Virus record (IMG/VR): IMGVR_UViG_3300043429_001367
Coordinates: 1 to 55,610 of that record
Source: a virus
DNA: 55,610 bases
Reading direction: 5' to 3' (one strand)
Below the pieces are notes generated by a model. It saw nothing but the letters and a program-made list of their open reading frames with translations. It made no database searches and was not told the DNA's origin. Made by a program: the position numbers and the translations under genes. Of the stretch, positions 8,535-16,401 are shown piece after piece. The first letter of the stretch is position 1, and every line of letters starts with the position of its first letter.

Positions 8535-9101
8535 ATGGATTTATCGCATGTCGGTGGACATTTGAATATGACGCACACTGATGAAGGTGCGCTGAATCTT
8601 TTGAAGAACTGGCAGGTGACATCCATGCTGGATGTTGGCTGCTCGGTTGGTGGACAGGTGAAGCTTGCATGCGATATGGGAATTGATGCTTACGGCATTG
8701 ATGGTGATTACTCTTTGCTTCAGGCTGGCAGTCTTTTGATTCCTGAACGCATATTTTTTTGTGACTTCACAAAGTCCCATGTTGAGTTTCCTTTTCAATT
8801 TGATGCGGTCTGGTGTGTGGAAGTCGCTGAGCACATCGAGGAAGCCTACACCTTGAACCTTATCAAAACCATTTCCTGCAATCTCAAACAATATGGCATT
8901 CTGGTTTTTACTGCCAATTCCGGTCCTGGGATTCATCATGTTAATATCAAGCCTGTTGAATGGTGGATGAACCTTCTGTCAGAGTCTGGCTTTATTTATG
9001 AAAAGTCACTGACGGAATATCTCAAAGCATTATCAACCATGTCGCGGGAGTTCATTCAGGAAACGGGCATGGTCTTCTCCAAAATCAAAGGATTGAAATG
9101 A
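8535..9101 (+). CDS. SAM-dependent methyltransferase, class I
   Basis: A 188-residue protein. Motif I is MLDVGCSVGGQ, followed by the acidic end of strand 2 (YGIDGDY), CDF after strand 3 and the strand-4 segment FDAVWCVEVAEHIEE, typical of Methyltransf_11/23-type enzymes that act on sugars or small molecules. It starts 4 bases after the glycosyltransferase and overlaps the following lipoprotein gene by 4 bases. Probably it modifies the product of the neighbouring glycosyltransferase (inference). Confidence 0.85.
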   Translation: MDLSHVGGHLNMTHTDEGALNLLKNWQVTSMLDVGCSVGGQVKLACDMGIDAYGIDGDYSLLQAGSLLIPERIFFCDFTKSHVEFPFQFDAVWCVEVAEHIEEAYTLNLIKTISCNLKQYGILVFTANSGPGIHHVNIKPVEWWMNLLSESGFIYEKSLTEYLKALSTMSREFIQETGMVFSKIKGLK

Positions 9102-10054
9102 TGAAAAGGACCATGCTTCTGTTATGTGCGGTGCTGCTTGTTGGTTGTGGAAAAAAATCTGACAAGAAAGATCCTATCGAGCCGGAACCCGACCTTTTAA
9201 AGCCCGTTCTTGAAAGGCGTGATCTTTATCTGTCCCTTCAGAAAACCGCACTGAATGAATCGGGCTATGCACATGCAAAGTGTGACAGCCTTGGGTTTAC
9301 ATCATTATGCAAGGCGGCTGGCGGGTGTCCTGATGCTGACATTTTTTTGTCAGAGGATAATGGCCGCTGGTATCGCTCCCCTGAGAAGGATTGCTTTGAC
9401 AAGGGTGAGAGCAAATCCGACTTTTCAAAAGACATGGCTCTCATGCTCTTTATCTATTTTTATGAGCTATCAAAGACTGACAATCAAAAGGCCAAGGAAG
9501 CCATTCAAAGATTTTCCGATTATGTAAAGGCCAATAACTATGTCATGGGACGGCCAACTGATAATGCGGAAGGTCTTTCGCGTGTGGTGATGTCCCCTGG
9601 ACTCATTGTCACCATGGAAAGGCTTTCAGCAAAACTCAATGGCCAGCCTTATGAGGATCAGCCGCAGACAAGGGATGTGATCATTCCCATTATCAACAAG
9701 GGTTTTCAGGCTCATCTTGATGTTCTTGGCATTTGGCTTGACGGTGAACTTCGTGGCAACATCACGGAAACGGACAGGCGTGTTTTGGAAAAGCAGCTTG
9801 AGCGCCAGCCGCGCAATGCTCTTTTTTCTGCGGTTCATTCGCTTTACAGGGATGGTGATCAATCGGAAACATTGCGCTTGCTTAATGATGAAAAGCTTTT
9901 CCCATTGGACAGACTTCCAGAAAGTCGTGACCGATGTGAAGAGTATATTTTTCAAAGGGATGATGGTGATGATTGGCTCCCTTGCGACAAGGGGGAAATT
10001 CATGATGCAGTGGATTATCTTATGGCGGGGTATTTGGCAGGACTATGGAAATAA
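9098..10054 (+). CDS. Lipoprotein, unknown function
   Basis: A 318-residue protein. The signal MMKRTMLLLCAVLLVGCGKK has lipobox LVGC, giving a lipidated Cys followed by a charged KKSDKKDP linker and a Pro/Glu spacer. The mature part is helical, with several Cys (CDSLGFTSLCKAAGGC) that could form disulfides in the periplasm. The product should sit at the inner or outer membrane surface of the host. Unusual for a phage, but one of nine such genes here. ATG 9098 or 9101 may both serve. No family recognised. Confidence 0.85.
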   Translation: MMKRTMLLLCAVLLVGCGKKSDKKDPIEPEPDLLKPVLERRDLYLSLQKTALNESGYAHAKCDSLGFTSLCKAAGGCPDADIFLSEDNGRWYRSPEKDCFDKGESKSDFSKDMALMLFIYFYELSKTDNQKAKEAIQRFSDYVKANNYVMGRPTDNAEGLSRVVMSPGLIVTMERLSAKLNGQPYEDQPQTRDVIIPIINKGFQAHLDVLGIWLDGELRGNITETDRRVLEKQLERQPRNALFSAVHSLYRDGDQSETLRLLNDEKLFPLDRLPESRDRCEEYIFQRDDGDDWLPCDKGEIHDAVDYLMAGYLAGLWK

Positions 10055-10305
10055 TTGAAACGGCTATGGAGCAGGCGATGTCGGACATGGTGAACCATCC
10101 AAAACATTATGGTGGTGCTGACGATATGTATGAAGCAATCAAAGTTATCGACGCCTGGAAACTCAATTTCAATTTAGGCAGTGCCGTGAAATACATCTGT
10201 CGGGCTGGGAAAAAGGATTCCGCAAAACACATCGAGGATCTTGAGAAGGCTGCTTTTTATTTGAAGCATGAGATTGATCTTTTGAAGATGAAGGCCAGGA
10301 AATGA
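10045..10305 (+). CDS. DUF3310 family protein
   Basis: An 86-residue protein. The pattern VNHPKHYGGADDMYEAIKVI, then FNLGSAVKYICRAGKKD and HIEDLEKAAFYLKHEI, matches the DUF3310 domain (SaV-like, found in T7 gp1.7 nucleotide kinase and many phages). The family is linked to nucleotide metabolism but its role is usually unproven. It overlaps the lipoprotein gene end and the next small gene (ATGA). In-frame ATGs at 10066 and 10078 are alternative starts. Confidence 0.85.
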   Translation: MEIIETAMEQAMSDMVNHPKHYGGADDMYEAIKVIDAWKLNFNLGSAVKYICRAGKKDSAKHIEDLEKAAFYLKHEIDLLKMKARK

Positions 10306-10481
10306 TTCCGCATGAGATACGTTTGATCAAAACTGAGGACACTTTTGTAATCATGGCCATGGATTCCGAGGCCGGGGATAACCCGGAACTTTGCCGGTTC
10401 GATCATGACAGCGACTATAGCCTGTCTGAGGTTGAGCCGTTTTTGAGAGCTATGGTCAAACTCTGGAACGAACAATTTTGA
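10302..10481 (+). CDS. Small hypothetical protein (59 aa)
   Basis: An ORF of 59 codons with ATG overlapping the stop of the DUF3310 gene (AATGA). Translation begins MIPHEIRLIKTEDTFVIMAM and ends WNEQF. The composition is acidic and balanced like a real protein, and the ORF fills the gap before the next promoter. No family recognised. Confidence 0.6.
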   Translation: MIPHEIRLIKTEDTFVIMAMDSEAGDNPELCRFDHDSDYSLSEVEPFLRAMVKLWNEQF

Positions 10482-10499
10482 CTGTGTTTTGTGCATTGC

Positions 10500-10528
10500 T
10501 TAATTTTCACCATCTTGTGGTGTATAAT
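10500..10528 (+). promoter_or_regulatory. Candidate sigma70-type promoter
   Basis: TTAATT (10500-10505), 17 bases, then a perfect TATAAT (10523-10528). It lies in the short gap before the gene at 10549. The -35 is weak. GGTGT directly precedes the -10, as at 30500, 33650 and 36390. Confidence 0.6.
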
Positions 10529-10548
10529 TTAATCATGGGGAAAAACTG

Positions 10549-11310
10549 ATGCTTCGCAAGTTTCTTTCTGAAACCAATGATTCTCTCGTTCGGGTTTGGG
10601 ATATTGAGGAAGGTGTTAATCCTCTGCGTGAGGAAACGACGAATATAGCCAATGCAAAGCTTTCGCAGCTGATCAAAAGTCTCAGGGCTGCAATTGATTC
10701 GGGTGATAGAAAATCCGAAGACCGGATCAATAAGGAAATCAAAAAGGAAATGGGAAACCTTGCAAAGCCGATTATGAAGGATTTCAATTCGGCTTTTAAT
10801 AAATTCTTAAAGGATCAGGAGAAGATCCTTGAGAACAAGTATGGTGTTGACGTTGAGTTTTTTCAGGATGGAAAGCCAGCCATTTCCTTTGGAACCCAGG
10901 ACTATGCGGTAGCAGCAAAGGCTGGGTTCAGCACAGTGCTTGCAGTCAATCCACCTGATGTCAGTGATACCAAGTCTTCACCTGAGGGTGGTGGTGAAGC
11001 CATGGACTATGGGTTTGATCTTACTCATTTTGACAAGCCAGCAAATTTTGAAAAACTTTTGAAGATGGTTGGTGCAAAAGGCGGTGAGCGTGGTGAGGAT
11101 GGTTTTGAATGGACGGGACCTGGGATTACAATTGTCACAGGCAATAACCCGATCACGGGTGAATACTTCAGAGGTAACAGGGGAAATGATCCTGGTTATG
11201 CCAGTTACATTGGTTTGACTGGTGATCCTGACAAAGTGAAGAAGGCTGCTGCCTATATCAAAAAATTTGATCCGAAAGACGAGTCTCCTGGAAGACGGTC
11301 TTTCATTTAA
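10549..11310 (+). CDS. Hypothetical protein
   Basis: A 253-residue protein. The N-terminal half is charged and helical; the C-terminal half is Gly-rich with PGITIVTGNNPITGEYFRG and YIGLTGDPDKVKKAAAYIKK, resembling a small alpha/beta domain. First gene after the 10.5 kb promoter and upstream of the RRM gene. In-virion or DNA-related roles are possible; no family recognised. Confidence 0.75.
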   Translation: MLRKFLSETNDSLVRVWDIEEGVNPLREETTNIANAKLSQLIKSLRAAIDSGDRKSEDRINKEIKKEMGNLAKPIMKDFNSAFNKFLKDQEKILENKYGVDVEFFQDGKPAISFGTQDYAVAAKAGFSTVLAVNPPDVSDTKSSPEGGGEAMDYGFDLTHFDKPANFEKLLKMVGAKGGERGEDGFEWTGPGITIVTGNNPITGEYFRGNRGNDPGYASYIGLTGDPDKVKKAAAYIKKFDPKDESPGRRSFI

Positions 11311-11325
11311 GGGAAGGGATATATC

Positions 11326-11598
11326 GTGAACAACCGCAGCGTGTATGTTGGAAATCTTTCTTATGAAATTGACTCGCAGGAGTTGGCTCAATTTTTTGAA
11401 AAAGCAGGCCGGGTTGTTTGCGCAAAAGTCGTTTATTCAGAGCATGACAAAAGATCCAAAGGATTTGGCTTTGTCGAGTTTACGACACCTGAAGATGCTG
11501 AGAATGCTATCAGGATGTTTCATGACAGCTTTCTGAAAGGAAGGCGCATGCGTGTGTCGTTTGCTTTCAAGAAAAGCGACAAGGAACAGAAAACTTAA
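11326..11598 (+). CDS. RNA-recognition-motif (RRM) protein
   Basis: A 90-residue single-domain RRM protein with GTG start at 11326 and GGGAAGG upstream. RNP2 is VYVGNL (residues 6-11) and RNP1 is KGFGFVEF (45-52), both with the aromatic residues that stack on RNA; the charged loop before RNP1 and the C-terminal KGRRMRVSFA strand complete the fold. Bacterial RRMs of this size are cold-shock-like RNA-binding proteins; phage copies are rare. It may bind host or phage mRNA. Identity is clear, target unknown. Confidence 0.93.
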   Translation: MNNRSVYVGNLSYEIDSQELAQFFEKAGRVVCAKVVYSEHDKRSKGFGFVEFTTPEDAENAIRMFHDSFLKGRRMRVSFAFKKSDKEQKT

Positions 11599-11619
11599 AA
11601 ATTGAATATAGAGGACATC

Positions 11620-13284
11620 ATGTTTAAAGCGAGTGAGATTCATCGCCTTATGTCACTGACCGAGAGTTATTTTTCCGAGGTAAAGGGAATAACTCTTCAG
11701 GAACTTCTTAAGATGGAACAATCAGCCATGATAAAGGTTGTGCGGTCCATGGATGCTCTGAAGGATAAACCCATTCTGACAAAGCGTGTCTTTGAAGGTA
11801 TTGCCATGATCAAGTGGATGGAAAGTCATGGCGGGAAGGTTCGCAATCAGGAACTGAAAGCACTTGAGAAGGTATTTCCATTTAAGGATGTGCAGGCTGC
11901 AATGTCTGCAGCAGTTCAGGCTTACAATAAAAAGATTGGATATGATCCAATTTCCATGACTCAAAAAAAAGAGTCAGTTGAAGAACGCATGATGTCCGGC
12001 GCAGCTGGTAACGTGAACTTCAAGCCTCGCGGTGCCGGTCAATCAACAAAGAAACCAATGAAGGCTGATGATGAGAAGAAAATTGCCATTCTCAGAGCAC
12101 AGTTATTAAATACGCCTTTGGCTCAGAAGCAAAAGATCATGGATCAGATTGCTGCGATTCAATCGCGTTATGAATCCAAATCGGTTGTTGAAGGCTCTGA
12201 AAAGATCCGTTCAGCCCTTGTCAGTGCTATCACTCAATATGACAAAAAGCAGCTGGCAAAAGCCAAATGGCACAATCCCAATGCGTTGAATCTTTATTTG
12301 GATGCCGTTGATGCCACGATGAGTGATTATGAGAAAACCAATGACCTTGAAAAATCTCTTCGCAGAAATTTCAATGACCGTCTTTTGGATTGGATGCTGA
12401 AAGCGGCCAAGCCATATATGATTGAATCCAAAGCTGTGAAAGGCAAGTGGGCACAGCTTGCAGAGTCGCATTTCCAAATGGAAGGCGGTCCAGGTTCAGG
12501 CGGTCAATACCTGACGCGCAAATTCAAAATGCCAATGTCGCCTTATATCTCAGTCGGCACGCGCAAGGGTATCCTGAAGAATATGCCATTCGATCTTGAG
12601 GATGTTCCTCTGTCCAAGATCACGCATGTTGCCCAGGCCAAGTTTGTTCCGCAGAAGGTCAAGAACCTCTGCAAAAATCCTGATGTCATAACGAAATATC
12701 CTGTCTGTCTTTTGAAGATTCCAAGCCAGGATTGTTATCATGTCATGGACGGACATCATCGTTTCCTCGCTGCTCAAAAGCTGGGAATCGAAAATCTTCC
12801 GGCCAAAGTCTGGCTCAAATACGAGGAAGAACCCGCGCCGGTTGAAACACCTTCGGAGCCAGCGGCTGAAGGTGAGCCTTTGCCATTGGATCAGGCTCCT
12901 GGCGATCAGAATCCCGATAATCCGATGGATATGGTTCCAGCCGAGGCGATGCCTTTGCCTGAACCAGAAGCAGCGCCAGAGCCGAATCCTGCGACTCTGG
13001 TGCCCGATGATTCCGCAAATGCGATGAGTGAGATTCCTTCCGAGGTTCCGAGTCCTGATGGAGCCGCGCCTGATGCTGTCATTCCAGCTGAACATGATCA
13101 CTATGAAGTCATGTGTGAGAAGTGCCAGAAGGTGACAGAGTCGTGTGGCTGCATGGCAGAGGAAAAGGTGAAACGCACCACTGTCTGCGAGGCATGCAAG
13201 TCCATGTCATTCATCGAATCCAAAAAACTGCCAATGAGTCTCAAGGAAGCCCTGAAAGTTCTGGGATCGAAAGGAAGTTTTTGA
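11620..13284 (+). CDS. ParB-like domain protein with C-terminal zinc ribbon
   Basis: A 554-residue protein; ATG 11620 has AGAGGA upstream. The N-terminal 290 residues are helical and charged. GGPGSGG (around residue 290) is a signature often found before enzymatic domains in phage virion proteins. The next segment ends in HVMDGHHRFLAAQKLG, the conserved DGHHR box of the ParB/Srx nuclease-like fold. Then comes an acidic Pro-rich linker and two CxxC pairs (CEKCQKV...CGC...CEACK), a likely zinc ribbon. It lacks an obvious ParB HTH. Role may be DNA/nucleotide processing or virion structural; uncertain. Confidence 0.75.
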   Translation: MFKASEIHRLMSLTESYFSEVKGITLQELLKMEQSAMIKVVRSMDALKDKPILTKRVFEGIAMIKWMESHGGKVRNQELKALEKVFPFKDVQAAMSAAVQAYNKKIGYDPISMTQKKESVEERMMSGAAGNVNFKPRGAGQSTKKPMKADDEKKIAILRAQLLNTPLAQKQKIMDQIAAIQSRYESKSVVEGSEKIRSALVSAITQYDKKQLAKAKWHNPNALNLYLDAVDATMSDYEKTNDLEKSLRRNFNDRLLDWMLKAAKPYMIESKAVKGKWAQLAESHFQMEGGPGSGGQYLTRKFKMPMSPYISVGTRKGILKNMPFDLEDVPLSKITHVAQAKFVPQKVKNLCKNPDVITKYPVCLLKIPSQDCYHVMDGHHRFLAAQKLGIENLPAKVWLKYEEEPAPVETPSEPAAEGEPLPLDQAPGDQNPDNPMDMVPAEAMPLPEPEAAPEPNPATLVPDDSANAMSEIPSEVPSPDGAAPDAVIPAEHDHYEVMCEKCQKVTESCGCMAEEKVKRTTVCEACKSMSFIESKKLPMSLKEALKVLGSKGSF

Positions 13285-13859
13285 TGTATATCGAGATTTC
13301 CTGTTATGGTGATTTCAATCCATTCAGAAAGATCCTTGAAACGCTTGCCGGTCCGAAGCGTGATTCCTTTGTTGATCTTTGCTGTTACGATGGTGGACAG
13401 ACAAAGTATCTCGATTTCAAGGAAAAGACTTTTGTGGATGTGATCAAGCCTGAAGGTGCGGTTTATCCGGGTGAGTTTGTGGAAACTGATGTTCTCGGTG
13501 ATCATCCTGTTTTTCAGAAGCGCTATTCGGTCGCTTATTGCCTGGATGGAATCGAGCACCTTTACAAGGCTGATGGATACAGGCTCCTTCAAAAGATGGA
13601 GTCGATCGCTGATCGGCAAATCCTTTTTACGCCGCTCGGTGAATACATGGTCAATCCCCATGACCCTCATCCCCACTCTCATAAATCGGGATGGTATCCA
13701 GGGGACGCCGAAGGCTATGGTGTGGTTGTGGCTCCCAACTGGCATCCGACACTGAATGTCGGTGCGTTCTTCATGATAAAATGCCCGGATATTGAAAATG
13801 AGTTCAAGCGAATCAAGGCTGAACTTTCCGCTGATCCTTATTTTCAAGTTGTTCAGTAA
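13284..13859 (+). CDS. Methyltransferase-like protein
   Basis: A 191-residue protein; ATG 13284 overlaps the previous stop (TGATG) and has AAGGAAG upstream, so the longer in-frame upstream extension is rejected. FVDLCCYDGGQTKYL resembles motif I of class I methyltransferases, and SVAYCLDGIEHLYKADGY matches the post-strand-4 'D-x-IEH' segment of Methyltransf_11-type enzymes. The His-rich NPHDPHPHSHKSGW stretch could bind metal. Substrate unknown; other sugar/methyl genes nearby suggest glycan modification. Confidence 0.75.
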   Translation: MYIEISCYGDFNPFRKILETLAGPKRDSFVDLCCYDGGQTKYLDFKEKTFVDVIKPEGAVYPGEFVETDVLGDHPVFQKRYSVAYCLDGIEHLYKADGYRLLQKMESIADRQILFTPLGEYMVNPHDPHPHSHKSGWYPGDAEGYGVVVAPNWHPTLNVGAFFMIKCPDIENEFKRIKAELSADPYFQVVQ

Positions 13860-13883
13860 CCCAATGAAAAAGGAAATGATGCA

Positions 13884-14198
13884 ATGTTTGATTTGAAATC
13901 AAAGCAAAAGGTTTTCATGGAAGGCAAGCGGGAAATCTCTGAACTGCTTGACAGAAACCAGCTGAAGGATTTGGCACCTGATGTCGCCGACGATATCCTG
14001 ACTTCACTCGCGGTTGTGACCGCCAAGGCTTACATGGATCAGACCGGACAGCCGATTGAGGATGAACGTGAACTGGCTCAACTGGTAATGGCTTCGATCA
14101 AGTCCCTTTACCGCATGCGGAGTCCCATTCTCATGGCTTCCCGCAAGGTTGTTCGGAATCCGAATACCGCACAAGCGAAGCTGAAGCGTTCGCTTTAA
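13884..14198 (+). CDS. Hypothetical helical protein
   Basis: A 104-residue helical protein with AAAGGAAATG just upstream of its start. No signal peptide or motif. It ends its transcription unit, being followed by a strong hairpin terminator. No family recognised. Confidence 0.7.
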   Translation: MFDLKSKQKVFMEGKREISELLDRNQLKDLAPDVADDILTSLAVVTAKAYMDQTGQPIEDERELAQLVMASIKSLYRMRSPILMASRKVVRNPNTAQAKLKRSL

Positions 14199-14223
14199 TT
14201 TTCAACTGATTCTTCCTATGAGT

Positions 14224-14256
14224 GAACATGACCATCCGTGGTCATGTTCCTTTGCT
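14224..14256 (+). terminator. Rho-independent terminator
   Basis: GAACATGACCA (14224-14234), loop TCCG, TGGTCATGTTC (14239-14249), then CTTTGCTT. The 11-base perfect stem with a tetraloop is strong, although the T-tract is interrupted. Confidence 0.75.
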
Positions 14257-14276
14257 TGCCATTCAGGAGTCCATCA

Positions 14277-14711
14277 ATGAGTGAGAAGGTCACAGTTTAC
14301 TGCGTGGTTTGCGGGGAGAAGCTGAAGGTCTTTCAAAGTCACATAGCAATGGGAACGGCTGATATCAGCTGTGCGGAATGCGTTGCCCTTTCAAAGTCCC
14401 GGTTCGCACCATCCGAACGCAAAATGATTCATAAGCTTGACAAGCTGACCATGGAGCAGGCACAACAAAAACCATCCACAAGAGTTAAAGTCAAAACACC
14501 AGTCATTGCAGAAAGTCTGAACGAGTATGTCCGATGGCTTGTCTCGAAAAGGTATAGTCGAAGGGATTATGTTTTTTGTGAACTTAATGTTGGCCTTAAT
14601 TCCTACGATAGTCATGTTTTTGTTCTTTTACCCGGCTCGAAGAAAAGGTCGGACTGGACCGGAGTCAACAACTACCTCATGTCACACACGCCAAACCTTA
14701 TCATTGAGTGA
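14277..14711 (+). CDS. Zinc-ribbon hypothetical protein
   Basis: A 144-residue protein from ATG 14277 with AGGAG upstream; an in-frame ATG at 14238 lies next to the terminator and is rejected. Two Cys pairs (CVVCGEK and CAEC) form a likely N-terminal zinc ribbon. A basic middle and C-terminal alpha/beta segment follow. No family recognised. Confidence 0.7.
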   Translation: MSEKVTVYCVVCGEKLKVFQSHIAMGTADISCAECVALSKSRFAPSERKMIHKLDKLTMEQAQQKPSTRVKVKTPVIAESLNEYVRWLVSKRYSRRDYVFCELNVGLNSYDSHVFVLLPGSKKRSDWTGVNNYLMSHTPNLIIE

Positions 14712-14721
14712 TTCATCCTTG

Positions 14722-14739
14722 AGTGAATTCAAGTTCAGT
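14722..14739. repeat. 18-bp dyad repeat, copy 2
   Basis: AGTGAATTCAAGTTCAGT lies in the intergenic gap 11 bases after a stop codon and about 40 bases upstream of a promoter -35. Its reverse complement matches the consensus of the other copies at all core positions. Confidence 0.7.
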
Positions 14740-14778
14740 TTGCCTTCCGATCCCCCTCTGCGTACAAAAGTGGACAGA

Positions 14779-14807
14779 TTCACACCTGCCGAAAGTGATG
14801 CTATTAT
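14779..14807 (+). promoter_or_regulatory. Sigma70-like promoter with extended -10
   Basis: TTCACA (14779-14784), 17 bases, then TGC-TATTAT (-10 at 14802-14807). The extended TGn box recurs at 21264 and 25651. It would drive the gene at 14842; the dyad at 14722 lies just upstream. Confidence 0.7.
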
Positions 14808-14841
14808 AGACACATCAAAAGGACTTAGGGGTTATTCGCCA

Positions 14842-15066
14842 ATGAAATTCAGAAAAAGAAAGGTGCGATACTTTGTTGAAGTTGACCAGCTTGAGGGCAA
14901 GGCTGAAATCCTGATGTCGGCTGAGGATCTTAGAAACGCGATGGAGGAAATCCTGAAAGCGGAAAATCTGAGATGCGTGAATTACTATGCCGATGGAATG
15001 CCAATGCAGAGATATCTTGAGTGCGGTCAGATTATCAAGGATAGACTCGATAAACTCTTTGAATGA
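14842..15066 (+). CDS. Small hypothetical protein
   Basis: A 74-residue protein from ATG 14842; the upstream in-frame extension crosses the promoter and is rejected. Basic N-terminus (MKFRKRKVRYFVEVD), then acidic helices. It has its own promoter, so it may be an early or regulated gene. No family recognised. Confidence 0.65.
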   Translation: MKFRKRKVRYFVEVDQLEGKAEILMSAEDLRNAMEEILKAENLRCVNYYADGMPMQRYLECGQIIKDRLDKLFE

Positions 15067-15179
15067 TTTGCAAGTCTCACCTTTCATCTTCTTTTTTCAA
15101 TCCTTCAGTTTTTTAGTCTGATGCTTTTGGGGTTCAGTCCTTCAGGACTTTTATAACCTCACGCTCGGAGCACGCGCAC

Positions 15180-15398
15180 ATGAACTACATGCTGAGATTT
15201 CTCAAAATCATGAGAGACACAATCATTTTGTTTTTTGCTTTGTTGTTTCTGATTTTTTGCCTCAAAGTATATCTCATGGTTCACAGTGCAATTAAGTCTG
15301 AAAAGGTATTCAGGGAAAACATGATGAAGGATTGTCTCAATGTTGGAATTTCAAAGGAAGAGTGTGAGCGTATTGCTCTTGATACATGGGCTCTTTAG
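15180..15398 (+). CDS. Small membrane protein (possible inner-membrane spanin)
   Basis: A 72-residue protein with one strong transmembrane segment (residues about 13-35, IILFFALLFLIFCLKVYLMV) and a charged C-terminal part of about 35 residues with two Cys. The positive N-terminus predicts N-in topology. The following lipoprotein gene starts inside it in another frame (overlap 59 bases), as in Rz/Rz1-type spanin pairs. That function is only a suggestion. Confidence 0.65.
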   Translation: MNYMLRFLKIMRDTIILFFALLFLIFCLKVYLMVHSAIKSEKVFRENMMKDCLNVGISKEECERIALDTWAL

Positions 15399-16002
15399 TT
15401 TTTCCTGCAGTTCCAAGGATGAGCCGGATGCAAAGCCGGTGCAGGCTTGCTATGGCCTTTCCGATAGAAAAGTCATGAAGATCAACTGGCAGGCGACCAA
15501 GGCTGATGGTTCCCTTGTGAATGGCTATATCATAGGCAAGGGAACACTTGAGCAAAATACACCTGATTCGATGCTTCAGAGTCTTTTTGAAATTGAGTTC
15601 GATGTGTTCTCACTCGATTCGTTCAATCCATTGCGAAACGAAAGACTCATCAACTTTTTCTTTATGGCTGACGTTCATCCTGTAATAGAATATAAAGGCG
15701 TCATTAAAAGCATCAGCCTTGATTCATTGCCGGACACTGGTGACAGGCGCTCAGCCGTGGTGGACGGGGACCTTGTGCTTGCAGGCCAGCCTATCGTGAC
15801 AAGTCTGAATATTGATATCGTGAATCAGAGCGGGATTATCTTTGCGAAACAATCCGATGACAAGCCTGGGTTTATCGACCTTTCCACAAATGCGACTGTG
15901 GCCATGTATCTTGACAGAATGCTTCACACGGCAAACGTGGCTCCGATCAATCCTAAAGTCACTCTGTCGGGAGTTATGCCGCTCGTTTCTCCTTGCCGAT
16001 AG
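15340..16002 (+). CDS. Lipoprotein overlapping a membrane-protein gene
   Basis: A 220-residue protein. The signal MLEFQRKSVSVLLLIHGLFS ends in FSFSC, a slightly non-standard lipobox, followed by SSKDEPDAKP. The mature domain is predicted mostly beta, with few charges in the core and a late Cys. It starts inside the preceding membrane-protein gene. Much longer than Rz1-type outer-membrane spanins, so either a spanin partner with an added domain or an unrelated surface lipoprotein. No family recognised. Confidence 0.75.
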   Translation: MLEFQRKSVSVLLLIHGLFSFSCSSKDEPDAKPVQACYGLSDRKVMKINWQATKADGSLVNGYIIGKGTLEQNTPDSMLQSLFEIEFDVFSLDSFNPLRNERLINFFFMADVHPVIEYKGVIKSISLDSLPDTGDRRSAVVDGDLVLAGQPIVTSLNIDIVNQSGIIFAKQSDDKPGFIDLSTNATVAMYLDRMLHTANVAPINPKVTLSGVMPLVSPCR

Positions 16003-16031
16003 ATCGTCTCCTTTGTTGGGAATATGAATAG

Positions 16032-16062
16032 CCGCATGCGAATTCTCGCGTGCGGTTTTTTC
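16032..16062 (+). terminator. Rho-independent terminator
   Basis: CCGCATGCG pairs with CGCGTGCGG (one G-T pair) around AATTCT, followed by six T. The downstream arm contains one GTGCGGT heptamer. Confidence 0.75.
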
Positions 16063-16077
16063 TTTGGAGTGGTCAAA

Positions 16078-16401
16078 ATGAAAAAATACTCTTCCTTTGA
16101 AGTCCTCTATGCGACCATGCGTTATATCCATGAGGAACGAAAAACTGTAAAAGGCAAAATACCCGACCACGATTTTCCTTTTGAGGAACTTGAGATTTTT
16201 ATCAGTGATCCAAAGTTCTGCGAGAAAATGGCTTCAGTCCTCAACTATATTACCGCACAGGTCCTGATGAAGATGAACCTGAAGACCTATGAAATAAGGG
16301 AGGTTCTGGCCAGCGTGATTGAGGAACAGATGTTTTTGATTGAATCAACTGTTCACGACTTTCCTGATGGACCACTCAGAAAGCGGAGTTATCAGAAGTG
16401 A
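16078..16401 (+). CDS. Hypothetical helical protein
   Basis: A 107-residue protein from ATG 16078, with GGAGTGG upstream; an upstream in-frame ATG lies in the terminator and is rejected. Charged, helical, no signal or membrane segment. It overlaps the next gene by 4 bases. No family recognised. Confidence 0.7.
   Translation: MKKYSSFEVLYATMRYIHEERKTVKGKIPDHDFPFEELEIFISDPKFCEKMASVLNYITAQVLMKMNLKTYEIREVLASVIEEQMFLIESTVHDFPDGPLRKRSYQK

Noticed and set aside
12550-13101. 183-codon minus-strand frame opposite the ParB-like gene
   Set aside because: Trp/Arg-rich unnatural composition and no RBS; shadow of the coding strand.
15136-15155. AGTCC-TTCA-GGACT hairpin followed by TTTT
   Set aside because: Only a five-base stem; possible weak terminator but not strong enough to list.
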